From positions 3,162,001-3,226,000 of the forward strand of contig NZ_CP084876.1 in the NCBI RefSeq assembly GCF_020525925.1: DNA of 64,000 nt, written 5' to 3'. Both the position numbers and the translations under genes were made by a program. The stretch comes from Klebsiella quasipneumoniae subsp. quasipneumoniae (GTDB lineage: Bacteria > Pseudomonadota > Gammaproteobacteria > Enterobacterales > Enterobacteriaceae). This document shows, piece after piece, positions 42,972-50,524 of this stretch (positions within the stretch are counted from its first letter, which is position 1; every line of letters starts with the position of its first letter). The notes beneath the pieces were generated by a model that worked only from the letters and a program-made list of their open reading frames with translations, made no database searches and was not told the DNA's origin.

Positions 42972-44686
42972 GCTATATCTTCCTCATCGTATACGGATGT
43001 CATCACTGAACTGTTGAGCATGGCGCGCCCCAGCCCCATCATTAAACCAACCGCACCATCTATCTTGTTCTGCCGCCCTTCTTTCCCGGGACGCACAATA
43101 TCGTCACTTCCGGGAAGGTACTGGCCGACGATATTGGAAATACACCAGTTCATGACAGGGTGTCCGTCATGATGGAATCTCCCCGAGATGAGCGCAGCCT
43201 CAATCTCTCTCATAGGATCACTCATATGGGTAAAATTTTGTCTTATCTCGACAGGCTCAAGCCCCTCTTCCTCAAGCATGTGACGTAATGAAGTCGCGCC
43301 ATAAGGATCAATGGGGCATTGGGCAATTTTTACGGTATTCCGCAGCTTCAGGATCGTTTCAAATATCAGCCTGTAATCAACTTCGCCACCATCGGTCGGG
43401 ATCAACTTACCCTGCCGGACAAAGGACTGATAACGTTCTGCGGTACTTTTCAGCGCGGTCTCCTGCGAGTAAATGGTTTCTTCTGGTGCCCAGAACAGAG
43501 GAGAAACACAGTAAAAATGTGTTATTCCGTCTATTTCACGACGAAAAACTGGAACCACGGCATTGAGGTCAACTTTCGAGGCCAGATCTATACCCAGCCA
43601 GCATTCTTCCCCTTCAAAATCTGACAACTTAAGGTTTTTATCGGCTGCATCCATCCATTTTCTCAGGTCGTAATAAGCTGATTTTGCGCTTACCCAGCGA
43701 TTGAAATGCTTGGTCAGAATCTTGTTTGTCTGCCCGGGCGTCGACATACCCAATAATTGTTTAGCCCGGAGAAAATCTGCTTTTACCGAAATGCCATAGT
43801 TGGGGTTTGCCTTGATTAATGCCTCAGGAGTCGTCCAGTCATCATCGTCATCAAGGCCATAAATCAGCCCAAATATGGTTTCATTTTCCTCGCCATTACG
43901 GGTTCTCCGCAGGATCTCGACAACCTGAGTACGCTTTTCATAGCAAGGGGATGTAATGTCATAGCCGGCGGTGGTGATGATCAGTGTCATCGGTTGTTCA
44001 CGAGCCCCCATACCGGTGGTCATGGTGGTGTAAAGCGCATCAGTAGTATGTTCGTGATATTCATCAATGATGGCGCATGATGGCGAATCACCATCCCCCG
44101 GGTCACCGATCACAGGAGCAAAAACCGAACCGTCAGGGCGCGTCATTTTTTTTGCCCAAGGTTTTATCGAGAATTTTTGCCGCAATGCCGGCAGCTTTTT
44201 CACCATTTGCAGCGCCGGAGAAAATACCTTCCATGCCTGTTTTTCAGTCGTGGCGCCGCAATAGACTTCTGCACCATGCTCGCCATCTGCACAAAACATA
44301 TAATTTCCTACAGCAGCGGCAATAGCGGATTTCCCGTTCTTCCTGGGCACCTCGATATAGATTTCAGAGAAACGACGCAGGCCTGTCTTCTTGTGTACCC
44401 ATCCAAACGGTACGCCAAGAGCGAACTTCTGCCAGGCTTCAAATTCAATCCGGAGTTTACGCCGGGCCCATTCCCCTGAGGTATGAGGCATTTTCTGGGC
44501 AAAACGAAGAAATCGTTCTGCTTTGTTTTTATCGAAGCGGTAGGGCCAGTGGGGATCCTTTGCTCGTTCGAGGTCGTCCAGATGTCGCTGACAGGCAAGT
44601 ACCGTTAACTGACACGCCAGAATCTTCCCGCCAACGATATCCCGCGCATACTGGTTCGCCGCATTGACGTTCGGATAGGTAGCCAT
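42965..44686 (-). CDS. terminase large subunit
   Basis: This protein of 573 residues has a Walker A-like VPRKNGKSAIAAAVG, Walker B SCAIIDEYHEH and the C-terminal RNase-H nuclease start CWLGIDLASKVDLNAVV with later acidic residues (PIDPYGATSLRHML). Terminase_1 (YmfN-like) family. It packages DNA with the P27-type small subunit upstream, coupled by a 1-base overlap. Confidence 0.95.
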   Translation of the reverse strand: MATYPNVNAANQYARDIVGGKILACQLTVLACQRHLDDLERAKDPHWPYRFDKNKAERFLRFAQKMPHTSGEWARRKLRIEFEAWQKFALGVPFGWVHKKTGLRRFSEIYIEVPRKNGKSAIAAAVGNYMFCADGEHGAEVYCGATTEKQAWKVFSPALQMVKKLPALRQKFSIKPWAKKMTRPDGSVFAPVIGDPGDGDSPSCAIIDEYHEHTTDALYTTMTTGMGAREQPMTLIITTAGYDITSPCYEKRTQVVEILRRTRNGEENETIFGLIYGLDDDDDWTTPEALIKANPNYGISVKADFLRAKQLLGMSTPGQTNKILTKHFNRWVSAKSAYYDLRKWMDAADKNLKLSDFEGEECWLGIDLASKVDLNAVVPVFRREIDGITHFYCVSPLFWAPEETIYSQETALKSTAERYQSFVRQGKLIPTDGGEVDYRLIFETILKLRNTVKIAQCPIDPYGATSLRHMLEEEGLEPVEIRQNFTHMSDPMREIEAALISGRFHHDGHPVMNWCISNIVGQYLPGSDDIVRPGKEGRQNKIDGAVGLMMGLGRAMLNSSVMTSVYDEEDIAC

Positions 44687-45120
44687 CAGTCAAACTCATC
44701 GAATTCATTCCCGTCATCGTCCGGATCCTTTTGTCCGCTGGTCATGCGAAGACGACTGAGCGGATCTAACCCCAACAGAGAGCCGAGGCGGGCAAGCTGG
44801 GAAACCGAGTCATTCCGGACATTAACTGCAGGGTGTTTTTTCAAGCCCCCCATTTCACTTTCTGAGGTCAGTCCGCTGGCCAGCATTTTTTCGGCTTCGA
44901 GCATCAGATGAAAAGCATTGCAGTAAGCCAGCAACAAAGGTGCGTCCTCCAGCTCAAACACCCCTCGGTCGATGAGTATTTTGCTTTGCGTCTTCCACAT
45001 TCTTATTGCCGCCTCCCCCATTAACTCAGCGGGAGGCGCAATACGTGTTAATTTGCTTTTTTGCCCGGTGGGTAAAGTGGGTTTTCGGCCACCACCGGAC
45101 GATCGAATTCCTCCGGCCAT
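44686..45120 (-). CDS. terminase small subunit, P27 family
   Basis: This protein of 144 residues has the basic, Gly-rich N-terminus of the P27 family (SSGGGRKPTLPTGQKSKL), an ARLGSLLGLDPLSRLRM core and an acidic Asp-rich tail. It recognises the packaging site. It lies downstream of the HNH gene and a ~250-base gap, where cos is expected. Confidence 0.9.
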   Translation of the reverse strand: MAGGIRSSGGGRKPTLPTGQKSKLTRIAPPAELMGEAAIRMWKTQSKILIDRGVFELEDAPLLLAYCNAFHLMLEAEKMLASGLTSESEMGGLKKHPAVNVRNDSVSQLARLGSLLGLDPLSRLRMTSGQKDPDDDGNEFDEFD

Positions 45121-45369
45121 AAACGTTCCTTTGATAGATGAAACCTTCCGAAAAAAAGTTTCTTATTTCTGGCGTGTAAAAATAGACTTCAACGGGCAGT
45201 CCCGAAGCGCGAAAGGGGTCAGGGATTTGATCCCCCCTCCCCCCTGGCTGCAGCTGCCTCAGTCGAGGTGGAGGTCGTCATTCCGGCTGCGCCGGCGGCG
45301 AATACGGTTCGCACTGCGTGGGCCGGCATATCTCAGACGTTCAATGAACACCAGTTGTTATACCGGCGG
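45121..45369. other. gap between HNH group and terminase: likely cos/packaging region
   Basis: No gene is seen. The segment is GC-rich with a run of C (GATCCCCCCTCCCCCC near 45230-45246) and short inverted repeats. In HK97-like phages with an HNH protein and a P27 terminase, the cohesive-end site lies here. The exact nick sites cannot be read from the sequence. Confidence 0.4.
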
Positions 45370-45801
45370 TCAGGATCCTGTCGCTGTAGCAGATTCTCCA
45401 TCGACCTGCAGTACGCTTTCTGGAAGCCGTTCATCTAATGGCTGGTTCTCGAAAACCTTCATCCCAAACTGACCGATCCAGGTGCTAACTGAGTTGATGT
45501 TCCCTGCGATGAAGTCGGTCACCTCGGCGATCAATCCTTTAACGACGACATCCGTGCTCTGACGCCAGTAATTCTCAATCGCGACCAGCAACGGATCGGA
45601 ACCATTACTGACAGATTGTTCACCTACGCTATACGTTTTTTTCTTCGCGCTATCGGTTATACATCGCAGCTGGCTGGTCTGGACGGCTCCAACCTCTGCT
45701 GCAATTACCTGCATCGTCAACGTAGCCACTTTGTTCCCGTCTGCATCAGCGCTGGATGCATAGAACATGGAGAGCGTCAGATCCGTGCGTTTAAACATCA
45801 T
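45370..45801 (-). CDS. hypothetical phage protein
   Basis: This soluble protein of 143 residues (MMFKRTDLTLSMFYAS ... VSTWIGQFGMKVFENQP) has no recognised family. Its ATGATG start overlaps the stop of the upstream 90-residue gene. Part of a tightly packed leftward group with the HNH gene. Confidence 0.65.
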   Translation of the reverse strand: MMFKRTDLTLSMFYASSADADGNKVATLTMQVIAAEVGAVQTSQLRCITDSAKKKTYSVGEQSVSNGSDPLLVAIENYWRQSTDVVVKGLIAEVTDFIAGNINSVSTWIGQFGMKVFENQPLDERLPESVLQVDGESATATGS

Positions 45802-46070
45802 TGCTTACCTCCCCTACGATGGCGGGAACGACGACCGCCGGGAAACGGAGATTGTTGATCCTGTACCAGCTCACCCACTAAAGGTTCCTGAGCCGACTCA
45901 GCAGCCGGTGCCGGTGCAATATCATGCGCAATCGTCAGTTTCAGCAGTGGGCGGCCGCCCTGGACATGCTCAAAATGGATGCCATGCACGGCTTCATTCA
46001 TTCGTGACTGACCATCCGTCTCCAGAACGGTCAAAACGCCATCAACGTATTCAATTTTGAAACTCTTCAT
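45798..46070 (-). CDS. hypothetical phage protein, basic C-terminus
   Basis: This protein of 90 residues starts MKSFKIEYVDGVLTVLETDG; the N-terminal 20 residues resemble those of the 54-residue product at 46413-46577. The C-terminus is Arg-rich (GGRRSRHRRGGKQ). It overlaps both the HNH gene and the 143-residue gene by 4 bases. Confidence 0.65.
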   Translation of the reverse strand: MKSFKIEYVDGVLTVLETDGQSRMNEAVHGIHFEHVQGGRPLLKLTIAHDIAPAPAAESAQEPLVGELVQDQQSPFPGGRRSRHRRGGKQ

Positions 46071-46429
46071 CGGGTTCTCTCTGTTGCTGTTTTCTTGCTG
46101 TGGCAGGTCCAGCACAATGACTCCAGATTAAAGTCATCATCGGTACCGCCATGAGCTTTAGGAATGATGTGGTCGACACTTGAGGCTTTCGTGGCAATAC
46201 CGTCTCGCCTGCAGTTCTGACAAAGGTATTTATCCCTCTTCATGATACGGGCCCGTTTAATTTCCCACGGTCGACCATAACCACGTTCCTGCCGAGTTTT
46301 TCCGGGCTGGTAGTTACGCCAGCCATCACCAGCGTGTTGCTGCCGATGCATCTCACAGTATCCACCGACATCATTGGTCACAGTCGCGCATCCTCTGTGC
46401 CGGCAAGGTCGTTTAGCTCGTGGCGGCAT
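46067..46429 (-). CDS. HNH endonuclease
   Basis: This protein of 120 residues starts at ATG 46429 after GAGG. HNH motif: SSVDHIIPKAHGGTDDDFNLESLCWTCHSKKT, with zinc cysteines CQNC and CWTC. In HK97-like phages this protein works with terminase to cut at cos. It lies just upstream of the packaging region. Confidence 0.92.
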   Translation of the reverse strand: MPPRAKRPCRHRGCATVTNDVGGYCEMHRQQHAGDGWRNYQPGKTRQERGYGRPWEIKRARIMKRDKYLCQNCRRDGIATKASSVDHIIPKAHGGTDDDFNLESLCWTCHSKKTATERTR

Positions 46430-46577
46430 AAGCATCCTCGAGCATGAGTTGAGGGAGAAGAGTTAAAGCGGTACTGTCGATGGGAAACTCTGAAACGGGC
46501 AGCGATGAGCAGGACAATCCGTCACACTCAATCCCCTCCAGCTTCTCGTCTACGTATGCAATTTTTAAGTTCTTCAT
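46413..46577 (-). CDS. small phage protein, MKxxKIxYVD type
   Basis: This 54-residue frame starts at ATG 46577 (MKNLKIAYVDEKLEGIECDG), with GGTAACGCG upstream as a weak ribosome site. It overlaps the HNH start by 17 bases. The N-terminus matches the start of the 90-residue protein on the far side of the HNH gene, suggesting a duplicated small fold. Confidence 0.6.
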   Translation of the reverse strand: MKNLKIAYVDEKLEGIECDGLSCSSLPVSEFPIDSTALTLLPQLMLEDAYAATS

Positions 46578-46596
46578 CGCGTTACCTTTTGCGAAT

Positions 46597-46622
46597 AAAA
46601 AAGCCCCGCAGATGCGAGGCTA
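46597..46622 (-). terminator. terminator upstream of the HNH group
   Basis: AGCCTCGCAtcTGCGGGGCT stem, with one imperfect pair, followed by six T on the minus strand. Confidence 0.7.
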
Positions 46623-46753
46623 CTGGTTAAATATCAGGGTGTTACTGTGAAAGCTCAGAGTGTAAGGTTGCGGCTCAGCCTATCTGTGGTGGGACACAGT
46701 TAAACATTGTACTTGCAGAGGAATGGCTGATTAGCTCTGCTTAAGGAATAGAT

Positions 46754-46954
46754 ATGATCAAGAAGCATATACGCCTAGAAATGGAATCAAACGCCCAAAC
46801 AATCGACGAATTGAACAAGGAAATTGGGCAATTGAAATGTGTCGTTGGTTTTTTGATGACTCAATTAACACCTGATTCCAGGCAGGCTGTCATTGATAAC
46901 TTGAAAGAATTTGGACTAAATGATTCAGCCAAGGAATTTACTCAGTTCCTTTAA
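46754..46954 (+). CDS. small coiled protein, possibly DUF2594-like
   Basis: This helical protein of 66 residues starts at ATG 46754 after AAGGAA (MIKKHIRLEMESNAQTIDEL), with LKCVVGFLMTQLTPDSRQAV in the centre. The pattern recalls YecF/DUF2594 proteins. It runs against the late operon and its end overlaps the convergent 49-residue gene by 17 bases. Confidence 0.6.
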   Translation: MIKKHIRLEMESNAQTIDELNKEIGQLKCVVGFLMTQLTPDSRQAVIDNLKEFGLNDSAKEFTQFL

Positions 46955-47087
46955 AAATTGCCAAACCTACTATATTAATTTTCCAACCTTGTGAATGATT
47001 GGGTTGGGTCTCAGGCGTAATAGTGGATTCATCCCTTTCGCCTGAGACAGATTCAAATCTTGAAAATGTAAGTTTCAGCGTTTTCAT
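46938..47087 (-). CDS. small ORF, 49 residues, behind twin operators
   Basis: ATG 47087 has a very good GAGGAA seven bases upstream. The product is MKTLKLTFSRFESVSGERDE ... WKINIVGLAIFKGTE, not recognised. Two TATCCC-N6-GGGATA dyads lie directly upstream, so the gene seems independently regulated. A 10-base inverted repeat (47008-47017 with 47039-47048) falls inside the coding region. Confidence 0.5.
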   Translation of the reverse strand: MKTLKLTFSRFESVSGERDESTITPETQPNHSQGWKINIVGLAIFKGTE

Positions 47088-47105
47088 GTTGTTGTTCCTC
47101 ATTTT

Positions 47106-47151
47106 TATCCCCGACAAGGGATATCGGTTATTTTATCCCTTATCGGGGATA
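47106..47151. promoter_or_regulatory. twin TATCCC-N6-GGGATA dyads
   Basis: TATCCCCGACAAGGGATA (47106-47123) and TATCCCTTATCGGGGATA (47134-47151) are two dyads of identical design, 28 bases apart centre to centre. They are also complementary to each other over 17 of 18 bases, so the transcript could form a hairpin. They end 15 bases upstream of the 49-residue gene start. Operator or RNA switch. Confidence 0.6.
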
Positions 47152-47257
47152 GACGTTCGCGCCGATTCGTAAATCCGCTCACAGGTCATTCCTGTTTCCC
47201 CTGATTGGTTTTATCAAATATTTTCGTCCAGGATGTCCTCAAACCATTAAACCGACT

Positions 47258-47287
47258 AAAAAAAGGCCGCATAGGTATGCGACCTTT
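47258..47287 (-). terminator. rho-independent terminator
   Basis: AAAGGTCGCATA/TATGCGGCCTTT stem followed by a T-run on the minus strand, downstream of the lysis genes. Confidence 0.8.
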
Positions 47288-47309
47288 GGTTAGTAACAGT
47301 TAGAAACCT

Positions 47310-47342
47310 AAAATCTCTCAGGAGCCACCCGGGAGAGATTTT
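47310..47342. terminator. symmetrical terminator hairpin
   Basis: AAAATCTCTC and GAGAGATTTT form a perfect 10-base stem around a GC-rich loop. Confidence 0.65.
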
Positions 47343-47564
47343 CTGCTTGCTAAATGACCTCTGCCGTTTCGGTGTTGGCTGGCAGTGGTAACGTGAGGAT
47401 AGCTTCATTTCAGCCATCGATATCATTTAAATGGATGAATAGCTTATTAGACCAGTAATTCGCGATTCTCAAGAACATTAACCAGAACAACAGACGTCTG
47501 TGCTTATTTTTTTAGCGCAATGATCCGTTAGTCACCAGTAACTAACATATTATTCGATGGTTCC

Positions 47565-47762
47565 TTAGACAGTGACCCATAAATCTAATTGTTTAATGTA
47601 CCATTGGATGGGCACACAAATAACCACACCATCCCCAAAGTTAACAGATTTGATAACACACCCTTGTGGCGGAAAAAATTCCGCACCAGTCTGGGGCCGG
47701 ATCGAGCGCTCAATGCCGTAACGATAACCGCATGGTAGTTGTGGTAGTAAGTTTACTGTCAT
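47565..47762 (-). CDS. uncertain 65-residue ORF
   Basis: The frame starts MTVNLLPQLPCGYRYG and ends WYIKQLDLWVTV. The amino-acid make-up is protein-like, but no ribosome site precedes the ATG. Placed between the spanin genes and a double terminator. Not recognised. Confidence 0.35.
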   Translation of the reverse strand: MTVNLLPQLPCGYRYGIERSIRPQTGAEFFPPQGCVIKSVNFGDGVVICVPIQWYIKQLDLWVTV

Positions 47763-47911
47763 GAGTGGCTACTTAGTTAAGAGTGGTTTGAGATCCTATA
47801 GTGCATGACATCCCCTGAATTAGATACAAACATTTCGATGCTGAAAGCTTGAATGTCTTGTTTTCAGATTTTTTGTTCACTTAAGGCCACTTATTTCATG
47901 TGCTATGCCTG

Positions 47912-48154
47912 TTACTTACTCACCGCCCGATAGTACGCCTGCCAGCGATACTTATCCAAACGGAGCTGGCGCAGGCATTGAGCGGTTTCTACATCAGACT
48001 GTAAATCTTCATCGCTGTCATTCCCTGCGTCACTTGCTTTGCACGGCGGACTCATCAAATCCGGGGATGGAGTTGGCAGCATCGATGGCGCGCTGACGCA
48101 ACTGCACAGCAGCATCATCAAACCTACACACAGTACGATTCGGAGACTGAACAT
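47912..48154 (-). CDS. outer-membrane spanin Rz1
   Basis: This lipoprotein of 80 residues has the lipobox LLCSC near residue 19 and a Pro/Ser-rich start of the mature part ([18 protein letters not shown]). It lies out of frame within the 3' half of Rz and runs on past its stop, the standard Rz/Rz1 nesting. It pairs with Rz to fuse the membranes at lysis. Confidence 0.9.
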   Translation of the reverse strand: MFSLRIVLCVGLMMLLCSCVSAPSMLPTPSPDLMSPPCKASDAGNDSDEDLQSDVETAQCLRQLRLDKYRWQAYYRAVSK

Positions 48155-48380
48155 ATTTCACCACGTCGCGGGTTATTGTTTTGTAGATGACCTTACCCGC
48201 TTCGTTAGCAGTCGCGGCCTTTTCCTCTACAGGCTTAATGGCATTCTCGGCCTTCTCTCTCTTCTTCGCAGCCTGAGCATTGATGTGATCAGCGTGGGAA
48301 CTCCATCCCATACGCCATGAAATGGCACAGGACATTAGCAGGATTGCTATTGCGATGATAACGGCGGTTAAGCGACTCAT
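48030..48380 (-). CDS. inner-membrane spanin Rz
   Basis: This protein of 116 residues has an N-terminal membrane segment ([17 protein letters not shown]) and a periplasmic coiled coil rich in Ala/Glu/Lys. ATG 48380 overlaps the endolysin stop (ATGA). It works with nested Rz1. Confidence 0.9.
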   Translation of the reverse strand: MSRLTAVIIAIAILLMSCAISWRMGWSSHADHINAQAAKKREKAENAIKPVEEKAATANEAGKVIYKTITRDVVKYVQSPNRTVCRFDDAAVQLRQRAIDAANSIPGFDESAVQSK

Positions 48381-48874
48381 CTTTGCTCCCATAAACACAC
48401 TTCACGCTCAATTTCCCTCCGGGTAATAAGTCCTTTCCACTGCTTACCTTTGGCATAGGTCCAGCGGCGCAGCTGATCACACGCACCTTTCTGGTCACCC
48501 TGGTTGATTTTGCGAAGCAGAGTAGAGGTCTGGAAGTTCCCGGCTCCGACGTTATAGGCGAATGAGTACAGAGCCCCACGCATTGTTTCTGGGATCGGTT
48601 TTTTGATGTAAGGGTTGATCTGCCAGGCGACGGTATTCAGGTCTTTATTTAGTAGCGCCCGACACTCTGCCTCGGTATAGGTTTTGCCGAGCATGATGTC
48701 TTTACCTGCGTGGCCGTAGCAAACCGTCCAGACACCTACCACATCCTGATAAGGGGAGTATCGCACTCCCTCAAGCCCATCATTACCCATCGGGCCAGTG
48801 ATGAGTGCAGAGGCAATCGCCAGGGCCCCGCCGCCCACCGCCGCAAGAACAGTTTTACGTAGTGTCGGAGACAT
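48377..48874 (-). CDS. SAR endolysin (lysozyme, phage 21 R type)
   Basis: This protein of 165 residues is very close to phage 21/RrrD endolysins. The N-terminal signal-anchor-release helix is rich in Gly/Ala ([17 protein letters not shown]). The Glu-Asp-Thr catalytic triad lies in [23 protein letters not shown], and [14 protein letters not shown] is at the end. Exported by Sec and tethered until the pinholin collapses the membrane potential. Confidence 0.95.
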   Translation of the reverse strand: MSPTLRKTVLAAVGGGALAIASALITGPMGNDGLEGVRYSPYQDVVGVWTVCYGHAGKDIMLGKTYTEAECRALLNKDLNTVAWQINPYIKKPIPETMRGALYSFAYNVGAGNFQTSTLLRKINQGDQKGACDQLRRWTYAKGKQWKGLITRREIEREVCLWEQR

Positions 48875-49089
48875 TATTCACCTCGAGCAGCTTTTCGCCG
48901 GTCTTCTTTAATTTTGAAGTACAGATTCGTCAGGTATGTCAGCAAGCCAAATACCAGACTTCCCAGAACACCAATAGCGGCCCACTGGGATGGGGATACT
49001 TTGTCGAGCAATTGCAACATCCAGAACCCCGCGTTACCTGCGGACGTTCCGTAGGCAATACCTGTTGTTAGCTTGTCCATTCGATACAT
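48874..49089 (-). CDS. class II pinholin with dual start (phage 21 S type)
   Basis: This protein of 71 residues starts [19 protein letters not shown] second ATG three codons later (49080) gives the 68-residue holin, while the longer form with an extra Arg would be the antiholin, as in S21 (MKSM...). Two membrane helices (residues ~10-30 and 38-57) and the C-terminal [12 protein letters not shown] are conserved. Strong GGAGGTGGAG site before ATG 49089. Confidence 0.93.
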   Translation of the reverse strand: MYRMDKLTTGIAYGTSAGNAGFWMLQLLDKVSPSQWAAIGVLGSLVFGLLTYLTNLYFKIKEDRRKAARGE

Positions 49090-49195
49090 ACTCCACCTCC
49101 GGATTAACGGGGTGCTTTGTGCGTGTAGGGGGTCAGGCCCATCGGGCTGATTTAACAACGAGCCGTATCGATGATGATTCCCGTGAGCCTGAAAC

Positions 49196-49222
49196 GAAAA
49201 AGGCCACGCAAATGCGCAGCCT
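49196..49222 (-). terminator. terminator upstream of the holin gene
   Basis: AGGCTGCGCATTTGCGTGGCCT stem-loop followed by five T on the minus strand. The late transcript must read through it to reach the lysis genes. Confidence 0.65.
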
Positions 49223-49311
49223 CTGAATAGGTGCCGCACAGTGGCGGCATATTTCCCCTTCTGTTATTGTAGGTTTGCGAAGACTAACAACCAGCAAGAG
49301 GAAAATTCTAT

Positions 49312-49419
49312 ATGAATAAAACTCGTCAAGTTGTAGGTGACCATATGCCGCCTGGACTTAGACCTAAACCAAAACCTGCGCCTGCAAAGCCACCGGCTGC
49401 ACCCGCAAAATCTAAATAG
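49312..49419 (+). CDS. 35-residue proline/lysine-rich small protein
   Basis: ATG 49312 follows AAGAGGA. The product starts MNKTRQVVGDHMPPGL and ends in a Pro-Lys-Ala tail (KPKPAPAKPPAAPAKSK). It lies on the plus strand, against the late operon, and its stop is 7 bases before the membrane protein gene. First of a three-gene cassette. Confidence 0.6.
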   Translation: MNKTRQVVGDHMPPGLRPKPKPAPAKPPAAPAKSK

Positions 49420-49426
49420 GTGATTT

Positions 49427-49912
49427 ATGTGCCGAGACGACGTGATTTTTGATCTTCATTACTCTTATTTTCTTGAAAATATGTTTTCTACCCTAATGGG
49501 TAGGATGGATAAAACTATGTCTCTTTTTCTCATCGTCTTGGGCGGCACAGCTTTTGCACCTTTTAGTAATGCTTTTATTTTTGGCGTTTCGGTAGCAACC
49601 CTTTCGGCAGCACAATTTATTTTCCAGCCTGGAAAGCAGGAGGGTATTTCGTCTGAGCACGCAAAAAAATACCTCCAACTCATCAGCATCTCTGATAGTC
49701 TGGATGATGAAACACTACTGAAACGGTTTAATGAACTTCAATCCCTGGACTCCAAACCGTGGAGCGTTCTTAAAAATGCCGCCCAACGGCGCGCCACGAT
49801 AGTACTCGATCTGCACGACATTCAACCAGAACTAACTCGGTGGGAAAGTCTGTGGTCATGGTTTGCAGGGGATTTACCCGTAAAAGAGCGATATGAGCAT
49901 CAGAGCCATTGA
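49427..49912 (+). CDS. two-helix membrane protein, possibly SLATT-like effector
   Basis: This protein of 161 residues starts at ATG 49427 after AGGTGA. Two adjacent hydrophobic helices (residues ~30-47 and 49-66: MSLFLIVLGGTAFAPF, FIFGVSVATLSAAQFIF) are followed by a long charged C-terminal helix region (SSEHAKKYLQLISISD). The 2TM-plus-helix layout recalls SLATT-type effectors of defence systems, though no sequence match can be claimed. Middle gene of the cassette; not a holin by position or charge pattern. Confidence 0.65.
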   Translation: MCRDDVIFDLHYSYFLENMFSTLMGRMDKTMSLFLIVLGGTAFAPFSNAFIFGVSVATLSAAQFIFQPGKQEGISSEHAKKYLQLISISDSLDDETLLKRFNELQSLDSKPWSVLKNAAQRRATIVLDLHDIQPELTRWESLWSWFAGDLPVKERYEHQSH

Positions 49913-49979
49913 TACATACGAGCCGAATCCTGGGAGCCACAGACCCATCAATCCCAGACCTGTTCCAAAACCGCGATAA
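49893..49979 (+). CDS. 28-residue proline/arginine-rich small protein
   Basis: ATG 49893 lies inside the end of the 161-residue gene, after AAGAGCG. The product starts MSIRAIDTYEPNPG and ends INPRPVPKPR. Its composition resembles the 35-residue first gene. A rightward terminator follows 11 bases later, closing the transcript. Confidence 0.5.
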   Translation: MSIRAIDTYEPNPGSHRPINPRPVPKPR

Positions 49980-49989
49980 GTCATTATAT

Positions 49990-50012
49990 AAGCCCCGGAA
50001 TGCGGGGCTTCT
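49990..50012 (+). terminator. terminator of the rightward three-gene cassette
   Basis: AAGCCCCGgaatgCGGGGCTT stem with a short T/C tail, directly after the 28-residue gene. The same stem could also act leftward. Confidence 0.7.
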
Positions 50013-50264
50013 CACTTATGGAACTAAATCACCAGCTTAGGCTGGCATGTGCATTTACAGTTCTTTGTTCGTATCTACATCCAGTGCTGAACGAAAATTT
50101 TCAAACTAGGTATAAAAACGAAGAAAAATAAATATGCGCGCATCTCTACTCCTGAATTAATTGGTTTACGAAAACTACTACTGCCAGCCAATTATCTCAG
50201 AGTGAAAGCCAAAAAATTCCAATTAAGCGGTAAAAAATAAAAATTTTTTCGACAAAATCTCATC

Positions 50265-50302
50265 AAAAGTCACTTTTACAACTTTCACTAAAAGTCACTT
50301 TT
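50265..50302. repeat. two copies of AAAAGTCACTTTT
   Basis: The 13-base palindrome AAAAGTCACTTTT occurs exactly twice, at 50265-50277 and 50290-50302, 25 bases apart centre to centre. Spacing and symmetry suggest operators for a dimeric protein. Confidence 0.6.
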
Positions 50303-50313
50303 CAAGCAGAGTT

Positions 50314-50373
50314 CGGCGATATGACAGGGGTACTGATGCAGCGCATCTCGCGAATACCCCTGTCGTATCGCCG
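50314..50373. ncRNA. long stem-loop, possible structured RNA
   Basis: Bases 50314-50332 pair with 50355-50373 over 18 of 19 positions; the one mismatch becomes a G-U pair on one strand. The loop holds a second stem GATGC/GCATC. It lies immediately downstream, reading leftward, of a terminator in the late leader. Function unknown. Confidence 0.45.
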
Positions 50374-50383
50374 GAAAGCAAAA

Positions 50384-50401
50384 ACCCCGCATGCGCGGGG
50401 T
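50384..50401 (-). terminator. late leader terminator (tR'-like)
   Basis: ACCCCGC/GCGGGGT stem followed by TTTTTGC on the minus strand. It is the first stop met by transcripts starting near the antiterminator gene, and so the probable target of antitermination. Confidence 0.7.
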
Positions 50402-50524
50402 CTTCGTTATATTCAGATTGTCGCTTTTTGCCGCTGCCGAGTGGCGCAGCTCTGCCAAGCATGAAGGGATTATCTGATTTTCTGGCCCGTTTTCAATACC
50501 AAAAAGGGGGAATAGCACTTTTTG

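Larger units (their letters stand above)
47152..47564. other. intergenic region with two terminators
   Basis: No gene is supported in this stretch. It contains the leftward terminator 47258-47287 and the symmetrical hairpin 47310-47342 (AAAATCTCTC/GAGAGATTTT), which works in both directions. The remaining sequence is AT-rich with many stops. Confidence 0.5.
50012..50524. other. late promoter region with structured elements
   Basis: No gene seen. By position this is the leader of the late operon: the late promoter should lie near 50.4-50.5 kb, next to the antiterminator gene. It is followed leftward by a terminator (50384-50401), a 19-base-pair stem-loop (50314-50373) and two operator-like palindromes (50265-50302). 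Confidence 0.5.

Noticed and set aside
46620..46740. Possible tRNA in the gap before the 66-residue gene
   Set aside because: No cloverleaf, no T-loop GTTCGA-type sequence and no CCA end could be found. No tRNA or rRNA gene was seen anywhere in the window.
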